64,000 nt of DNA from Sipunculus nudus (Eukaryota > Annelida > Sipuncula > Golfingiida > Sipunculidae). Shown here piece by piece: positions 49,393 to 61,200 of this stretch (position 1 is the first letter of the stretch; each line of letters starts with the position of its first letter). Made by a program: the position numbers and the translations under genes. The notes under the pieces are model-generated. The model searched no databases, was not told the DNA's origin, and worked only from the letters and a program-made list of their open reading frames with translations. Location: positions 16,740,001 through 16,804,000 of the forward strand of contig CM049308.1 in assembly GCA_026874595.1 (NCBI GenBank), read 5' to 3'.

Positions 49393-49654
49393 TGTGTTAA
49401 ATACGTCCTAAAGACAGAGTGCATGTTATTTTTAATAATTGAGGGGACATGGATGTGGGCTATTGTTTGCATTAAAAATTGTATCTAGACTTTTGTTATA
49501 TTATAAAAAATAATTCTTACAACAAAATTAATAGTGAATTTGATAGTTTTTACGTAAATATTTGATAAAATAAAAAATGTTTATCACGGGGTATATCACA
49601 GAGACACAACAGCATCTATGCGGATGCATTCAAGTGACGTTAGCCACTCGCACA

Positions 49655-49800
49655 CCAGGGCCCTGCGCGGGCCGAAAAATTGAACCCGCACACGCCCCAC
49701 ATCTTGCCCTGTCAGCCCGCAGCCCGCCCCACAATCAAAGAAAAAAAATTCAGCCCGCCCCGTCCCGCAGTTACTATGATGCTTTCAGCCCGCACCCGCG
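49655..49800. repeat. GC-rich block with repeated CCCGC motifs
   Basis: It starts CAGGGCCCTGCGCGGGC and contains five or more (A)GCCCGC(A/C)CC motifs in an otherwise AT-rich area. CAGGGC could be one end of a hAT-like element, but I see no partner end. Confidence 0.45.
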
Positions 49801-50062
49801 CACACACTTGGGGGGGGGAGGTAAATTTGAGGGAGTAAGGGAGGTGAGAGAGACACCTAAGTGGACAAATGTGCTCTTTATGAACCTTTTGAGCCCTCAC
49901 AATTTATTTCTGTCCCTGATTACCAGTATACTCTTTGCATGCCTCTCCAAGTTGAAGCAACTCGTGTAAACTGTTTTAACTTTTTTTTTAACATTTCTGT
50001 TACTGTGAATGCAAAATATTACGTTAGGGTTTTCCAATGAAAAAATGTTACACCTACATTAG

Positions 50063-50063
<1 letters not shown>

Positions 50064-50132
<69 letters not shown>
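50064..50132. repeat. (TA)n microsatellite
   Basis: About 70 bp of TA, left side of the hairpin element. Confidence 0.95.
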
Positions 50133-50135
<3 letters not shown>

Positions 50136-50217
50136 GGTGGAGTTACCCTTCGGTGTAAAGTGCTTTATGGCCTAGGCCTTCAGACGAGGCCAGGGTGATA
50201 TAACACTGAAGAAAATC

Positions 50218-50352
50218 AACACTGTAAATTCACTAAAGACTGTTTCACGGGGTGCGACCCGATCCTTAGGTGAATGTTGTTGGAATCTTACAACATTCAC
50301 CTGAGGATTGGATCGCATCCCGTGAAACAGTCTGTAGTGGGTTTACAGTGTT
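50218..50352. repeat. Foldback: 62-bp arms with 11-base loop
   Basis: Left arm 50218-50279 and right arm 50291-50352 are inverted copies with about seven mismatches (GTTTCACGGGGTGCGACCCG against the inverse GTTTCACGGGATGCGATCCA). The loop is TTGGAATCTTA. (TA)n tracts flank it at 50064-50132 and 50371-50423. It has no coding capacity. Confidence 0.92.
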
Positions 50353-50370
50353 TTTTTCTACAGTGTTTTA

Positions 50371-50373
50371 TAT

Positions 50374-50435
<62 letters not shown>

Positions 50436-50470
50436 ATGTATGTATGTTTTTATGTGTGTGTGTGTATATG
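50371..50470. repeat. (TA)n/(TG)n compound microsatellite
   Basis: TA repeats passing into TG-rich repeats; open frames of alternating Tyr/Ile through it are artefacts. Confidence 0.95.
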
Positions 50471-50904
50471 CAAGCAAGCCATCGATTAAATTGTGATCGA
50501 ATATAAACCTATGAATCGATTCATTTCGGTTATTATTTTGTTGCATGAACCATCCCTAGGTCCTCTGTGAGCTTTCGACTTTGACTGAGTAGTTTGCGAT
50601 GACGAAGCACTTTACCACGCATGTGCCCTAAATCTACTTTAAACGTTTACTGGTGAACCACTCCAATTGCATAGAAACATATGGCGTGACAAACAATTAG
50701 AGGGAAGCTGTGTTTTCCTTTTATTTGTTCAATTTTTTAACATATATTTTTGTAAAATTGCTTTTATTTTTCAAAATGTCTAAAATTACTGCTTAAGTAA
50801 GAATTGAATCGAGAATTGATTCAAAGGAAAATTATCGAGAATTGAATCATCAACGGAAAAATAATCGAGAATCGAATCGATTCTAATACCTCCCATAATG
50901 CACA

Positions 50905-50908
<4 letters not shown>

Positions 50909-50991
<83 letters not shown>
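50909..50991. repeat. (TA)n(TG)n compound microsatellite
   Basis: About 24 TA units followed by about 17 TG units. Confidence 0.95.
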
Positions 50992-50992
<1 letters not shown>

Positions 50993-50999
50993 TTACATA

Positions 51000-53108
51000 T
51001 TTCAAATTTGGGGCTAACGGAGTGCCCGTTTGAAATTCTGCAAGTCGTGACCAAAATTTATAGTTTTCAAATATATATTAGTTTTCATATATCTAATTTG
51101 GAGCCGTCGAATGGGGGGGGGGGGGAGGCATGAATCTTCACGAAAAGGAGGAAATACGTGGGTATCGATTTAAGACCATTTACTGGCAAGAGTTATAAGA
51201 TATAAGATACCAACAGTAATCTGTTCAGTGGCGTCAATCAGATATGGCCCCCACCCCCACACACATACACAAACACACATACAAATATATAGAGAGAGTC
51301 TGTGGCTATTTCATGCATGCGATCGCTCAAATATACCGTTGTTTGGATACATGGGATTAATTATTTTTATCTGTGGGTTCTGTTTGTGGAAAGAAATTTT
51401 AATCGCACAGGTAAATCCTACAAAAAAAATTCACAATCTGGCTTTCTTGTGATTATCTGAGGCACCCAATTAACCCGATCCAGAATGGCTCCAGGCCCAC
51501 ATTTTTTTTAAACTTCTCTTTATTGTAATGTGTTCGAAAGGGGATTTTATTTTTTACGACTCTGTATACTTTTTTATATGACTAATTCACTTATGATCGC
51601 TTACATTTAAATTAACTAGTAGTATATCTTTTTCTATGCAACAATTGTTTGCAAGACTCGAACAAAAACGTGGTCTGTACCAGAACCTATTTTCCAAAGG
51701 GGCTGGGACATTTTGGACGACATATCTGGTGCAAATTCTGGTGGTCTGTTACAGATTTAGAGCCCTGCTGGTCTTGTTTCAGTGGCCTCTCCCATTTAAC
51801 ACTAGATGGCGACACTGTCGTACGCACGAGCGCACGAAGTTACAGCTGGAGACCACTGTATATTAACATATATATTCTTTTGCATTCATGTGCGATTAAA
51901 CACATTTTTCCATGAGCTAAGTTCTTTTCGTTTATGTTGTAGTTTGACGCACGCCAATTTTTTTTTCGCTACCCATGGGGGATATTTTTGGATAGGAAAA
52001 ACTCTTATAAGAAATCTGCATTCTAATGAATGCAGTTCAAGTCCGCGCCATTCACTCATTCAGCCCATATTCCAAGGTTCATTCGTGCATGAGTGAATCT
52101 ACATTTTAGAATCTACATTTGAGAAGACGTCCCTGGAACCTGGTAATGTGCCGGATCCACACCAAAATCTACTAGATTCTCCATTGGCCCATTCTAAAAA
52201 TGCCCTTAAAATTTCATGAGTTTCTGTTCATGAGATTGTCAGTTATTTTGAATGCACTCAAACACACATGCGAATGAACGCATACCTTCTGGTGGAGGCA
52301 ATTTAAAAGTTCTCGCTAGGTGGCAAGACTTGAAACTTCCTCTGGTGGAAGGGTGAATAATATCATCAGTATTACACTGTACTACGCTCTACTGAATAAC
52401 AGGTTGTAATTTCACTACCATTTTGATCACAGTTCATTTATCTATTATAAAACGGACTATTTTTTATCTAAGTCATATTCCTAGTCCATAAGAATGTACT
52501 CCTCAATTGCTTTTATTTAGTGACTGTCCCATATGGAGTCCATAGATTGCCCCTGCAGTTAACAATGATTGTAACATCCATACATAACTGTGCGATTTAA
52601 CATAATTCCATTGATTAATGTTCAGTACATCTATGTGTATATTTGACCAGTGAAAAACATTACTTTTATACTCGCAACACTATTTTGCACCTAGGAAGTG
52701 AAAATATTATAAAAATTATTGGACTGCCGCCAAATACATGATTTCTACCAGGCTGTTAATGCTTCAATTCTGTCTGGACAAATAGATCAGTTATTGATGT
52801 TACAGGTGCTTCATGCTTTCCAGAATCATAATTTTTTATTAGAGACCTTTCAACATACAATGTAATGTGAAAGTTGGTATTTTTCAACCAGATACAAAAT
52901 ATTTTTAATCCCAATTTACCCTAGGCTGGCAAAGCAACAGACCTAGAAAAACTATTTGTTGCCATTGCATGGTGGCTATCATGTTCCTGTCTGCATCAAA
53001 ATGAGAACGAATCATCAACCAGGCAAGGACATTGTTCTCAATGAATTATTTAGTTTTTACATGAAAGGATTCTTCAGACTGATTACTTATGCATGGCTTT
53101 GCATGGGG
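51000..53108. other. Intergenic, nothing recognised
   Basis: Short frames only. A G-run at 51114-51126 and a CA-rich patch at 51250-51282 are present. Confidence 0.4.
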
Positions 53109-55132
53109 CAGTGTTGCTCCTAGAGCGCGGCATTGCGGCATTGCAGCAATTTTATTGGCCGTGTCCCTTTATTTTTAGGCAGGCGCGTCCAAGTGGACGC
53201 ACTATTTTCGCACGTGTCCCTCATAATTTTAATTATGCGACCCTTAAACGAACGTAGTTACATGAAAATTTATACAGATTGAAAAAAGTCGATGTACGTA
53301 TCCCTTCACAAAGATTTGGGGAAATCCTCTGGTACCTGAATCCCTGATAAAACTATACGCGGGATTACATAATACACACAGGTTTAATGGTCACACCATT
53401 GATGTCTTGAATGCATTGCCTCAGGGTTGGTCCATACACACGGAGGTGTTGCAGCTTTTCTGACAAAGATCGATGTTCTAGTGGTCGGAATGAAGTTGCA
53501 AGCGAGCGTCCAGTGCGCGACACTGACGTGATTTTCTTGAGCCTACATAGTCTCACGATAATGCATTTTAATTATTCTTAAACATTGAACCTGGTCAATA
53601 TTTACAGGCGTTTCACCCCAAAGTTAATCCGCGAAGTTAGAAACTCGTCTGCCCAATTTTTGAAAGTTCGCGTGTCTTGTCAAGCAGTTCTCAACGAAGT
53701 TAGACTGTTTTCAATTATCAGATCGATCATTTTATTATAATGCCTTAGATTACTTTACTACGTTAAGTCAGACGATTATTTCCCTCAAATCGCTTAGGTT
53801 AGGTCTTCAACAATGATCTCAAACAATTTGCCTGTATAGTGACATCGTTTCATGGCAGGCCAGCCAACCTACGGCCCCTCTTTTTTAATGCATATTCCTA
53901 TTCTGGACTGAACGGGTCATAAGCTTTAATTTGAATAGAAATTACCTCGTTCGTAGAGCCTCAGGGTCACGTGATTTTGCTGCAGCCCGGTACGAGATTA
54001 AGCCCAAGCCGGGGAATATACTTCTTCGAAAATGTGATGTTTCTCGTGACTAAATGACTCACTATCGCAGTATATAATTAATATGTAAATGTCATAATTA
54101 AGAAGAACCGATCTATTTTGTTATCGGTTGCTTTATATTTCTCGGACCAATAATGCAGACGTTTTAAAATCGTTTGATACTGGTCAAACAAGTATAATAT
54201 GGCGGCTATCGGCAGCATATTTTCCCGGTTAAGCTGACATCGTTTCCGCGGATATAGGCGTAGGTTACGTAGGTTAGCACGAAAATTTCAGGAATCAAGA
54301 TGCACTGATCAAAATATTCTGAGTACAGTTTCTGTAAAAAATAAAGTACGATTTTTTAGAGAATTTGTGATTTCTAGTAGTTTGATACTTACCTAACAAT
54401 TATAATAAGCCTATAAGGCAATGCCGGCCGCAAATTTTCCCGGCTGACAAGTAACATCGTTCCACGGCTATACGCCTACGCATAAATGACACGGAAAGGT
54501 CACTTAAGTTTCAGTTACCGATTGTTTTACTTTTATTGGGAACAGAAATTTGGATATTTATTGTATTCCTTTAATTCTTGTCAAACTAAAATTTTATATT
54601 AACATGCCCGTAACAGACTTTAACAAACTGACGTCGTGCCACGGCAACTTACGCTGGTGCGGTTGACTTTCTTAATAGCCTCTCTTTATAACATTAATCG
54701 ACGGTGAATAAAACCTTGCGTAAATGTCTGTTTTATCCCCCGTTAACTGAGTTGTTCAAAACATTTTCGATACTGACTTGCCACTTTGAATGGTACAAGC
54801 TGACTCAATCAAAGATGATTGTGTGTAAGCAATTTGCAATCTGTACATGGTCATCTATGTATAATGTTGTTATTGAGACAAAAATTTCCTAGGCTTAAGT
54901 TTTATGAAGACTTGAGATAGGTGACCTGTAATATATTTAACACTTCCGGCCCTTACAATACCTATTATTCATTTCAAAATGCGCAAGACTTAAAACATTC
55001 ATATAACATTGATTATTTTAACATAAAAAACTGCTTCGAAGAACGTGTCCCCACCTAATTTTGGTTTGTCCCCCTGAAATTTCATCAAGGGGCCCGGTGT
55101 CCCTTTGTGTTTCATGCCTAGGAGCAACACTG
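53109..55132. mobile_element. TIR element, about 2.0 kb, hAT-like ends
   Basis: The ends are a perfect 15-bp inverted pair, CAGTGTTGCTCCTAG and its inverse. ATGGGG lies directly outside both ends (53103-53108 and 55133-55138), a possible duplicated target. The interior carries four degenerate copies of a motif ACATCGTTxCAxGGC... with TAGG/CCTACG nearby (about 53842, 54237, 54453, 54630). No transposase was recognised. Confidence 0.75.
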
Positions 55133-55139
55133 ATGGGGG

Positions 55140-55780
55140 TTATATATAACACAGAAAATAAGCTAGTAGAGTTTGTTTATTATATTCAACAAGTAAAGGG
55201 TACAATACTAAATAAAAATAACAAATGTATAAGCATATGCAACATTATATATATGTAATAATAAGACGTTGTTCAAGTACAGTTTAGCTTGATTGTCACT
55301 AAATCAGACACTGTAATTTATACCACAGATGGCGAATCAAAATGTGTTATTTCCATCTGGCCAAGTACTGCTTATTTATTTAAGATCTGCTCTATAAGAC
55401 CCAATTGTACTTGTGTGCATGTTAAATCCACCAAATCCATTGTGTTGCTTTTTGAATGAGATGTGATGCATATGCTGTAGCCTATACTTGATCTGATGTA
55501 TACTTATTTCAAGGTCCATACAGACACTGGATCTGTTATACCAACTTTATTTCTTAAATCCACAAGATTCAGTGTAAGATTTTTATATAAGTATAAAGCT
55601 CAAAAATGTTATATATTTTAATCTCTTATGAGATGTATGTGTGGTATTTTTTTTCTATTTTGTTTGTGTGTACTTTCTGCTATATCTGTGTTTTATATCC
55701 ACTTTTATGCTGTATCTATGTCCTACCTGTTGTCTTTAATTTCTGTAAAATCACTCTAATATCTATATCATCACTCAATG
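55140..55780. other. Intergenic, 3' side of the unknown gene
   Basis: AT-rich. An AATAAA on the - strand at about 55547-55552 could be the polyadenylation signal of the gene ending at 55786. Confidence 0.35.
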
Positions 55781-55785
55781 TTTTA

Positions 55786-56201
55786 TCAGTCAGTTCTGCT
55801 GTTAACCTTAGGAATGTTCGTCAGTAAACTCATACAGTCATGTACATCATCCAACGGGAACACTCCCTCCATTTCTGCTTCTGCCCAGTCCTGGATGTCA
55901 TTGTCTTCCTCAGATGAATCCTGGGAATGGTGATCTTCCTGAGTACTGGTTGACCTGGTCATTTGGCTGAGTTGGTCAAATCCAGTATCAATAGCCAGAG
56001 TCAGGGCTTCGTAAGAAGCAGAGCTGTCAGTGTTCAGGAACATCTGTGTGATGCGCTTGCTGAGACATGACTGTAGGCGGATGTAGGTGCTGAACCAGTA
56101 GGCTACATCAGAGAGGACGGAGGCTGAGAGTTGCTGGGAGTACAGGGTTCCCAGGTGTGAGCAGTAGTACAGACGCTGCTCCATCTCACACTGCTTCCTC
56201 A
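55786..56201 (-). CDS. Unknown gene, coding exon 2 and stop
   Basis: 416 bp, beginning with the last two bases of Val 31 and ending VNSRTD then a stop. It holds the Ser/Asp/Glu-rich acidic part (SQDSSEEDNDIQDW). Confidence 0.65.
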
Positions 56202-57518
56202 CTGTTAATGAGAATGACACATTTAAATCTTTTATTCTCCTTTATTAACTCTTTGGAGTACCCCTTTTGATCACTCACAAAATGGTTTTTAAACATACTA
56301 GGTTTCAAACAGTATTTTGCGTTCATACAGGCATCTAGCACAAGAACAGCAGATATTAGGTCTGCACTGTTATGGTTGGGAATTGAGTGTTCACAAAGCA
56401 CTTCAGTGGAGCGAATAATTCAATCCACGTTGGAAATGGTTTTAAACCACCTTCATCTCTCAGCTGGATTTAAAATGTTTAGGCCAAAACAGATTTTGGT
56501 TTGCCCAATTGGCATAAAAAACGTTCTGGAACCATTTTGCATGTGCTTTGAGGGTTATGATTGTGGTTAAGTAACAGTAGGATTATCAGTGTAAACATTT
56601 TTACAAATTGTGCCATTACCATGACTGTCTCAGTATAAAAATATAACAGTTTTACTTTATACAGAGGTGCAGGAAGAATATCAGGAGAACAGAAAACTGT
56701 GAAATAACTCCAACAAAAAATTGTATAGTTATATAAAAGAATATAGTATATCTAAATATGTCAAAATATTACATACTACTGTACTAACTAGTGATGTTTA
56801 TGTGGCCCTTGAAAATTTGTGAGCATCTTTTTCCGTTGCCCCCCCCCCCCCAAATTTCTGTAATTTACATGGGGTTACAATCCAGGCCTTATTTTTAGAT
56901 ACACAACCGTCACTTGTCCATCCATACAGCTAATTTGAACTGTCTTTCATTTCCACAAAAGTTAAGACCCCTGAGAACACTTAATGAAAAAATGGGGTGT
57001 AAATTTTACATAAATTAATATGTGTATATATGTGAGTGTGTATATATATGTGTGTGTGTTTTCTTTGTGAAATGCTTTTGAATTCTAAACCTCAAAATTC
57101 TAAGCCCACAAAAGGGTAAATGTGTGCATATACTTGGTTAAATATGCCAATAAATTTGCATAATTCTCTCAAAATTTCTTTGTATGTACAAATTAAACCT
57201 GTATGTTAATAATTTAAGCAAAACTAGGATAAAGAAAATATCATTCTACTATTTTATATAGTCTGCTGTCACTACAGAATAGTAGAATAAAATAGTAGAA
57301 TCCTCCATCACAGAGCAGCATGATATATGTAAGCATACTGTTAAAGATAAATCAGGGGAAAATATATTAACAAGAGCAATCAGTTTAAATTATACATTCA
57401 GAAAGATATGTATAAACCCCAGCTTACCCAGCAGTAGGACTTGTCTTTTTGCAATTTGTTGTTTCTGGATCACCATCATCAGGGAGAGTGCGATGGTGGA
57501 CACATCGTAGGAGTCCAT
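55786..57518 (-). CDS. Two-exon gene of unknown function, 168 residues
   Basis: Exon 1 is 57518-57428 (ATG to a GTAAGC donor, ending phase 1) and exon 2 is 56201-55786 (acceptor CATTAACAG). They join in frame (G|TG, Val 31). The product starts MDSYDVSTIALSLMMVIQKQ, continues with a helical, Cys- and Gln-containing middle (about 31-115), and has a very acidic, Ser/Asp/Glu-rich segment (about 120-150). It has no signal peptide, no strong membrane segment and no zinc-finger pattern. I do not recognise the family. Even codon use, correct splice phase, GC content above the flanks and a CCAAT-rich promoter argue for a real gene. An acidic tail suggests a nuclear or complex-binding protein, which is speculation. 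Confidence 0.65.
56210..57420. other. Intron of the unknown gene
   Basis: AT-rich, with a C-run at 56840-56850 and a short (TG/TA) patch at 57020-57060. A segment TCTACTATTTTAT...ATAAAATAGTAGA (about 57245-57300) is inverted and could form a stem. Confidence 0.45.
57428..57518 (-). CDS. Unknown gene, coding exon 1
   Basis: 91 bp from ATG to donor GTAAGC, encoding 30 residues of a hydrophobic-basic helix (IALSLMMVIQKQQIAKRQVL) plus one base. Confidence 0.6.
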
Positions 57519-57699
57519 GTTCTCTGACAGTAGTACGGCTCAGTAATAAATGTCTGCCAGGATAACAGCTCCCTTGTAATGTCTAACCATATAACAGTTC
57601 ATGTATAAGTGCTGGCAATAAATCAATTGTCTTGAAATGCGGTAGAGAGATAAGTCAAGTTGTTGATAGGAAGATTGAGTGCAGCAGATGAATAATGTT

Positions 57700-57845
57700 C
57701 TGTGCAGGATTCCCGAATGATATAAAATATATGCTTTTCAGAAAGCTTTTTGATTGGTCAGAGAGAGAACTGACACTTTTGATTGGTTAGCACTGTAAAC
57801 CTTGTGATTGGTTAATGTACAACTTGCCACTGTTGTGGTTGGTTA
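57700..57845 (-). promoter_or_regulatory. CCAAT-box cluster and TATA-like motif upstream of the unknown gene
   Basis: On the - strand three CCAAT boxes (57757-57753, 57786-57782, 57811-57807) lie 25-29 bp apart, with a fourth, imperfect CCAAC at about 57838. A TATATTTTATA-like motif follows at about 57722-57732, roughly 200 bp before the ATG. This order fits an NF-Y-driven promoter for the gene at 57518. Confidence 0.55.
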
Positions 57846-58457
57846 GTCATTTGATCAGAGGAGTTATATTTGTGTGATCAAAGCCAGAAAAGTAAGGGGG
57901 AGCAGTTTACAGTTACAGTACCTGCCACGGTGCCCATTCCTGCTCACAGCAGACTGACCTGCTCAACGAGCTGAATTTATGTTAATTAACCCAGCATTGA
58001 GTGGGTACCTGTTGAGGTCCAGAGATGTCTGTGATCAACCATCCAGAAAGATATGTTTTCTCACATACACCAATGGACAACTGGCATAAAATACAATTAT
58101 GACAAATTCATAAAAGATTAGTTTTAAAAGGAAGAGATAATATTATGAAGATAATTATTGTTTATTCATAATAGCCAGTAGTGATTGTGGTGGTGTGGAT
58201 GTTATCTATAAAGAAGTGTCTAAAATGTGTTCAATCACTTATCTGTCTTCTTCAATTTGGTTTCGTTTCTTAAATTTATGGGTATCTTATTCTCTTATTT
58301 CTTTTCAGTACAATCTGGTAAATAACCCCGTACTCTGCTACAAATTTTGGTTTTGCCCTGCACGATGTCCTATGCAGAAGACCTTATACAGTTGCCCACT
58401 GTCAATTTCCCTAGAATGCCTTTCAAGTAAGCTTATATGTTGTGGTCTTTTTGGATT

Positions 58458-58529
<72 letters not shown>

Positions 58530-58542
58530 TTATATATATATT
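58458..58542. repeat. (TA)n microsatellite
   Basis: About 85 bp of TA; overlapping Tyr/Ile frames are artefacts. Confidence 0.95.
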
Positions 58543-58696
58543 TAAATTCAGTGTTGCTTTGTCCTATTTTTTATGACTATTTTTATTTTATGGGAATGTG
58601 TGGGTCTCTTCCCAGCAGTTAAGAAGTCTACTGTTAGTACAATTTACTGGATCAGGTTATATCAGTATTGCATATATCTATTTGAATTTCATGCTG

Positions 58697-58698
<2 letters not shown>

Positions 58699-58767
<69 letters not shown>
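58699..58767. repeat. (TA)n microsatellite
   Basis: About 68 bp of TA. Confidence 0.95.
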
Positions 58768-58770
<3 letters not shown>

Positions 58771-58789
58771 TTATTTGAAGGTTTAATAT

Positions 58790-60590
58790 ACTTAGTTAAA
58801 ACTGGAAACTCATGTCTGTATGATTATAAGGATGTTGCCTTATATTTGTCAGATAGACATAAAGGCAGGACTTTTTAATTCTGTTTATTAGAGAGGATAC
58901 ACAATATGAAGATTCACAGTGAAACATAATGATATAATTATTATTAAATATTAAAAAGGTAGATGGGTGTTTAAGAGAGAGCAAAAACTTGAAAATTTTA
59001 TTTTACTAATGAAGTGTTATATGTATACCTTATCATATGTTTATATGGCCACAATTACCAGTACTTTGTAATATTTAAACATCAACCTGAATGTTATTAA
59101 AGTAGATGAATACATAAAAATATTATTGTTACAGATTTTGTTCAAATACAGTGTTCACTTAATTCACTTAATCTGAAATGCATGTATAGCTGCTAATACT
59201 TGGATGTCCTTGATGATGCCATTAATTAGCTGACCTATTAAATGAAGTTTGTATTGAGCTAATCAGCTGAGTTGTTTTTGAGTTTCTCTGTAAGTTAAGC
59301 AATTAATGTTATTTCGAGGGTTTGTATGAATGACTGTGTCACCACAATAGGGGGTTGTGTTCAGATTCAAAGGCAGGGACTTAATCAAAGAACTGCCTAA
59401 TTGCACATAGATCCTTACCTGTTACTTTCATTCCAAATAGAAACAATAGTTTGATTATTTGTTTAATCAAAATATTAGATGATTTCATGTTGTAAATTGT
59501 TAATGACATCAAACCAAGTCCCTTCATTTAAATATAATGAAAACGGGAAAAGGGACATAAAAGATTTGTATATCCAAAATATATTCAAGGGATTTTATTT
59601 ACCAAATACAAAAGTTGAAATCAATTAAACTTTTTAAATTAAAACTTTTTAAATTTAACAAAAACTACTTTTTTTCACTAACAATACTGCTGAGGTACTA
59701 AAAGTTATACCAGTTTTCATTAAATTCAAAGAAATATTGGTATATCATAGAAGATTCTTTGTCAGTAATTTACAAGATATACCAGTTAACTGTTATTATT
59801 TATTACTGATTCAAAGGGCCATTTACCTTCACTTCATTATCATTATTATGAGTATTATGTTTCCTTTGTATTGAATTCTGTTTATGTTTTATGAAAAAAA
59901 GGCCCATTTTTTTTAAAATTTGAAGTTAATGGATTTGACCTAATAATTAATAAATATCCATTTGAAAAGAATATACAGTATTGTTAAATCTTACTTCCCG
60001 GTATGTTTCATCATCTGTTAACATTTTGACTATTTTAAGATGCAATAGGTTTAATTATTTTGATGTTGCTGTAAGCTGTCCCCAAGAACTGTCAAAGGCA
60101 GGTATAATTTATTTTTCTGTTTCATTTCTGTCAAGAAATTTTATTTTGTCTTTGCTTGATTACTTGTTTTTTCTGTTAGCAACTTTACTAAAACAATATT
60201 ATGAATAGATTTTGATGGAAATGTTAAAAATAACACCAAAGGGCAATTTATTTATAAATGTTATTGGAGCAAAGTACCATAGTTGGGTTTAGTGCAAAGA
60301 ACTCTTTACCATTGCAAGACAGGGCAAATCACATATTTCCAGCCATGAGTCAGTCCTTCTTGGAAGTATGGCCACCTTTTCTCTGGCAGGCAGAGCTAGC
60401 AGACTTGTGAAACAGTCATTGAATTAATAAACTGTGATGCACTTTTCTTTGAGAATGCATTTTACAGTGTGCTCATTTAGAGCACCAGCGTTCAATCAAA
60501 GTCTGAGTGGAGGATATATGAAGTCTATGACTGTTTTCTAGCTATGATTTTAAGATATTTCTATAAAAAGTTACTATTTTTTTTATATTT
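58790..60590. other. Intergenic AT-rich stretch
   Basis: No coding segment or element ends recognised. Confidence 0.4.
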
Positions 60591-60633
60591 CAGTGCAGTG
60601 CCATGAACTGTCACCTGGATTTTGAATGTGCCA

Positions 60634-61084
60634 ATGGCCATTATACCTGTAGGGAAAGATTACAGGTGTGAGAACACAAAGGTAAATTACAGTTTTAATA
60701 TTTTATTGGTCTCCTACTTTTTATTTTTCAGCTTTTGTTTATGTAATAGACTAGAACTATAACTGTGAATCACACAGATAAAATCCTGCCAACATGAATT
60801 CATAAAAGTCATTATAAAGAAAAAAAATATGCTAGGTCCACCTTGATTTAAAAAAAAAATGAAGAAACTTGATTCAAGATGAATACTGCATTACTAAATA
60901 CAGAATAATCAACATTTTATGTTGGATGATCATTGCACTTCTGAGACAAAAATGAATTTTCAATTCCTAGTATCCACAAACCACTCTTACTTGTAGTTTT
61001 TTCTTTTGCCACCAGATAGCAGCACTAAAGCATGCAAGCCATACCACCAGAGTGTACCTGAAGTATTTGAACAGATTATCCTGA
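60634..61084 (+). CDS. Possible two-exon mini-gene, 38 residues, unrecognised
   Basis: An exon from acceptor TTTATATTTCAG (60597 on) contains ATG at 60634 in context CCAATGG. It reads MAIIPVGKDYRCENTK to donor GTAAAT after 60681. A good acceptor (TTTTCTTTTGCCACCAG) at 61015 joins in phase 0 to IAALKHASHTTRVYLKYLNR, then LS and a TGA at 61084. AATAAA occurs twice at about 61160-61185, just before the LINE insertion. It is too short to exclude chance, and a longer frame could have been cut by the LINE. Confidence 0.2.
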
Positions 61085-61200
61085 GTTCACCAAAACACAC
61101 ACAATCTATAAAATAACACAGAAGGTACTTCAACAGGTTCTAAGAGGTAAGAAGCCACATAAATAAACCAAATTTAGTAAATAAAATATGAAGCATACCT

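Noticed and set aside
49066-49488. 140-codon open frame on the + strand
   Set aside because: Low-complexity and Cys/Phe/Leu-rich composition, no splice or promoter context, and it runs through a 5S-like fragment.
58195-58878. Frames of about 60-116 codons with long Tyr-Ile repeats
   Set aside because: Translations of (TA)n microsatellites.
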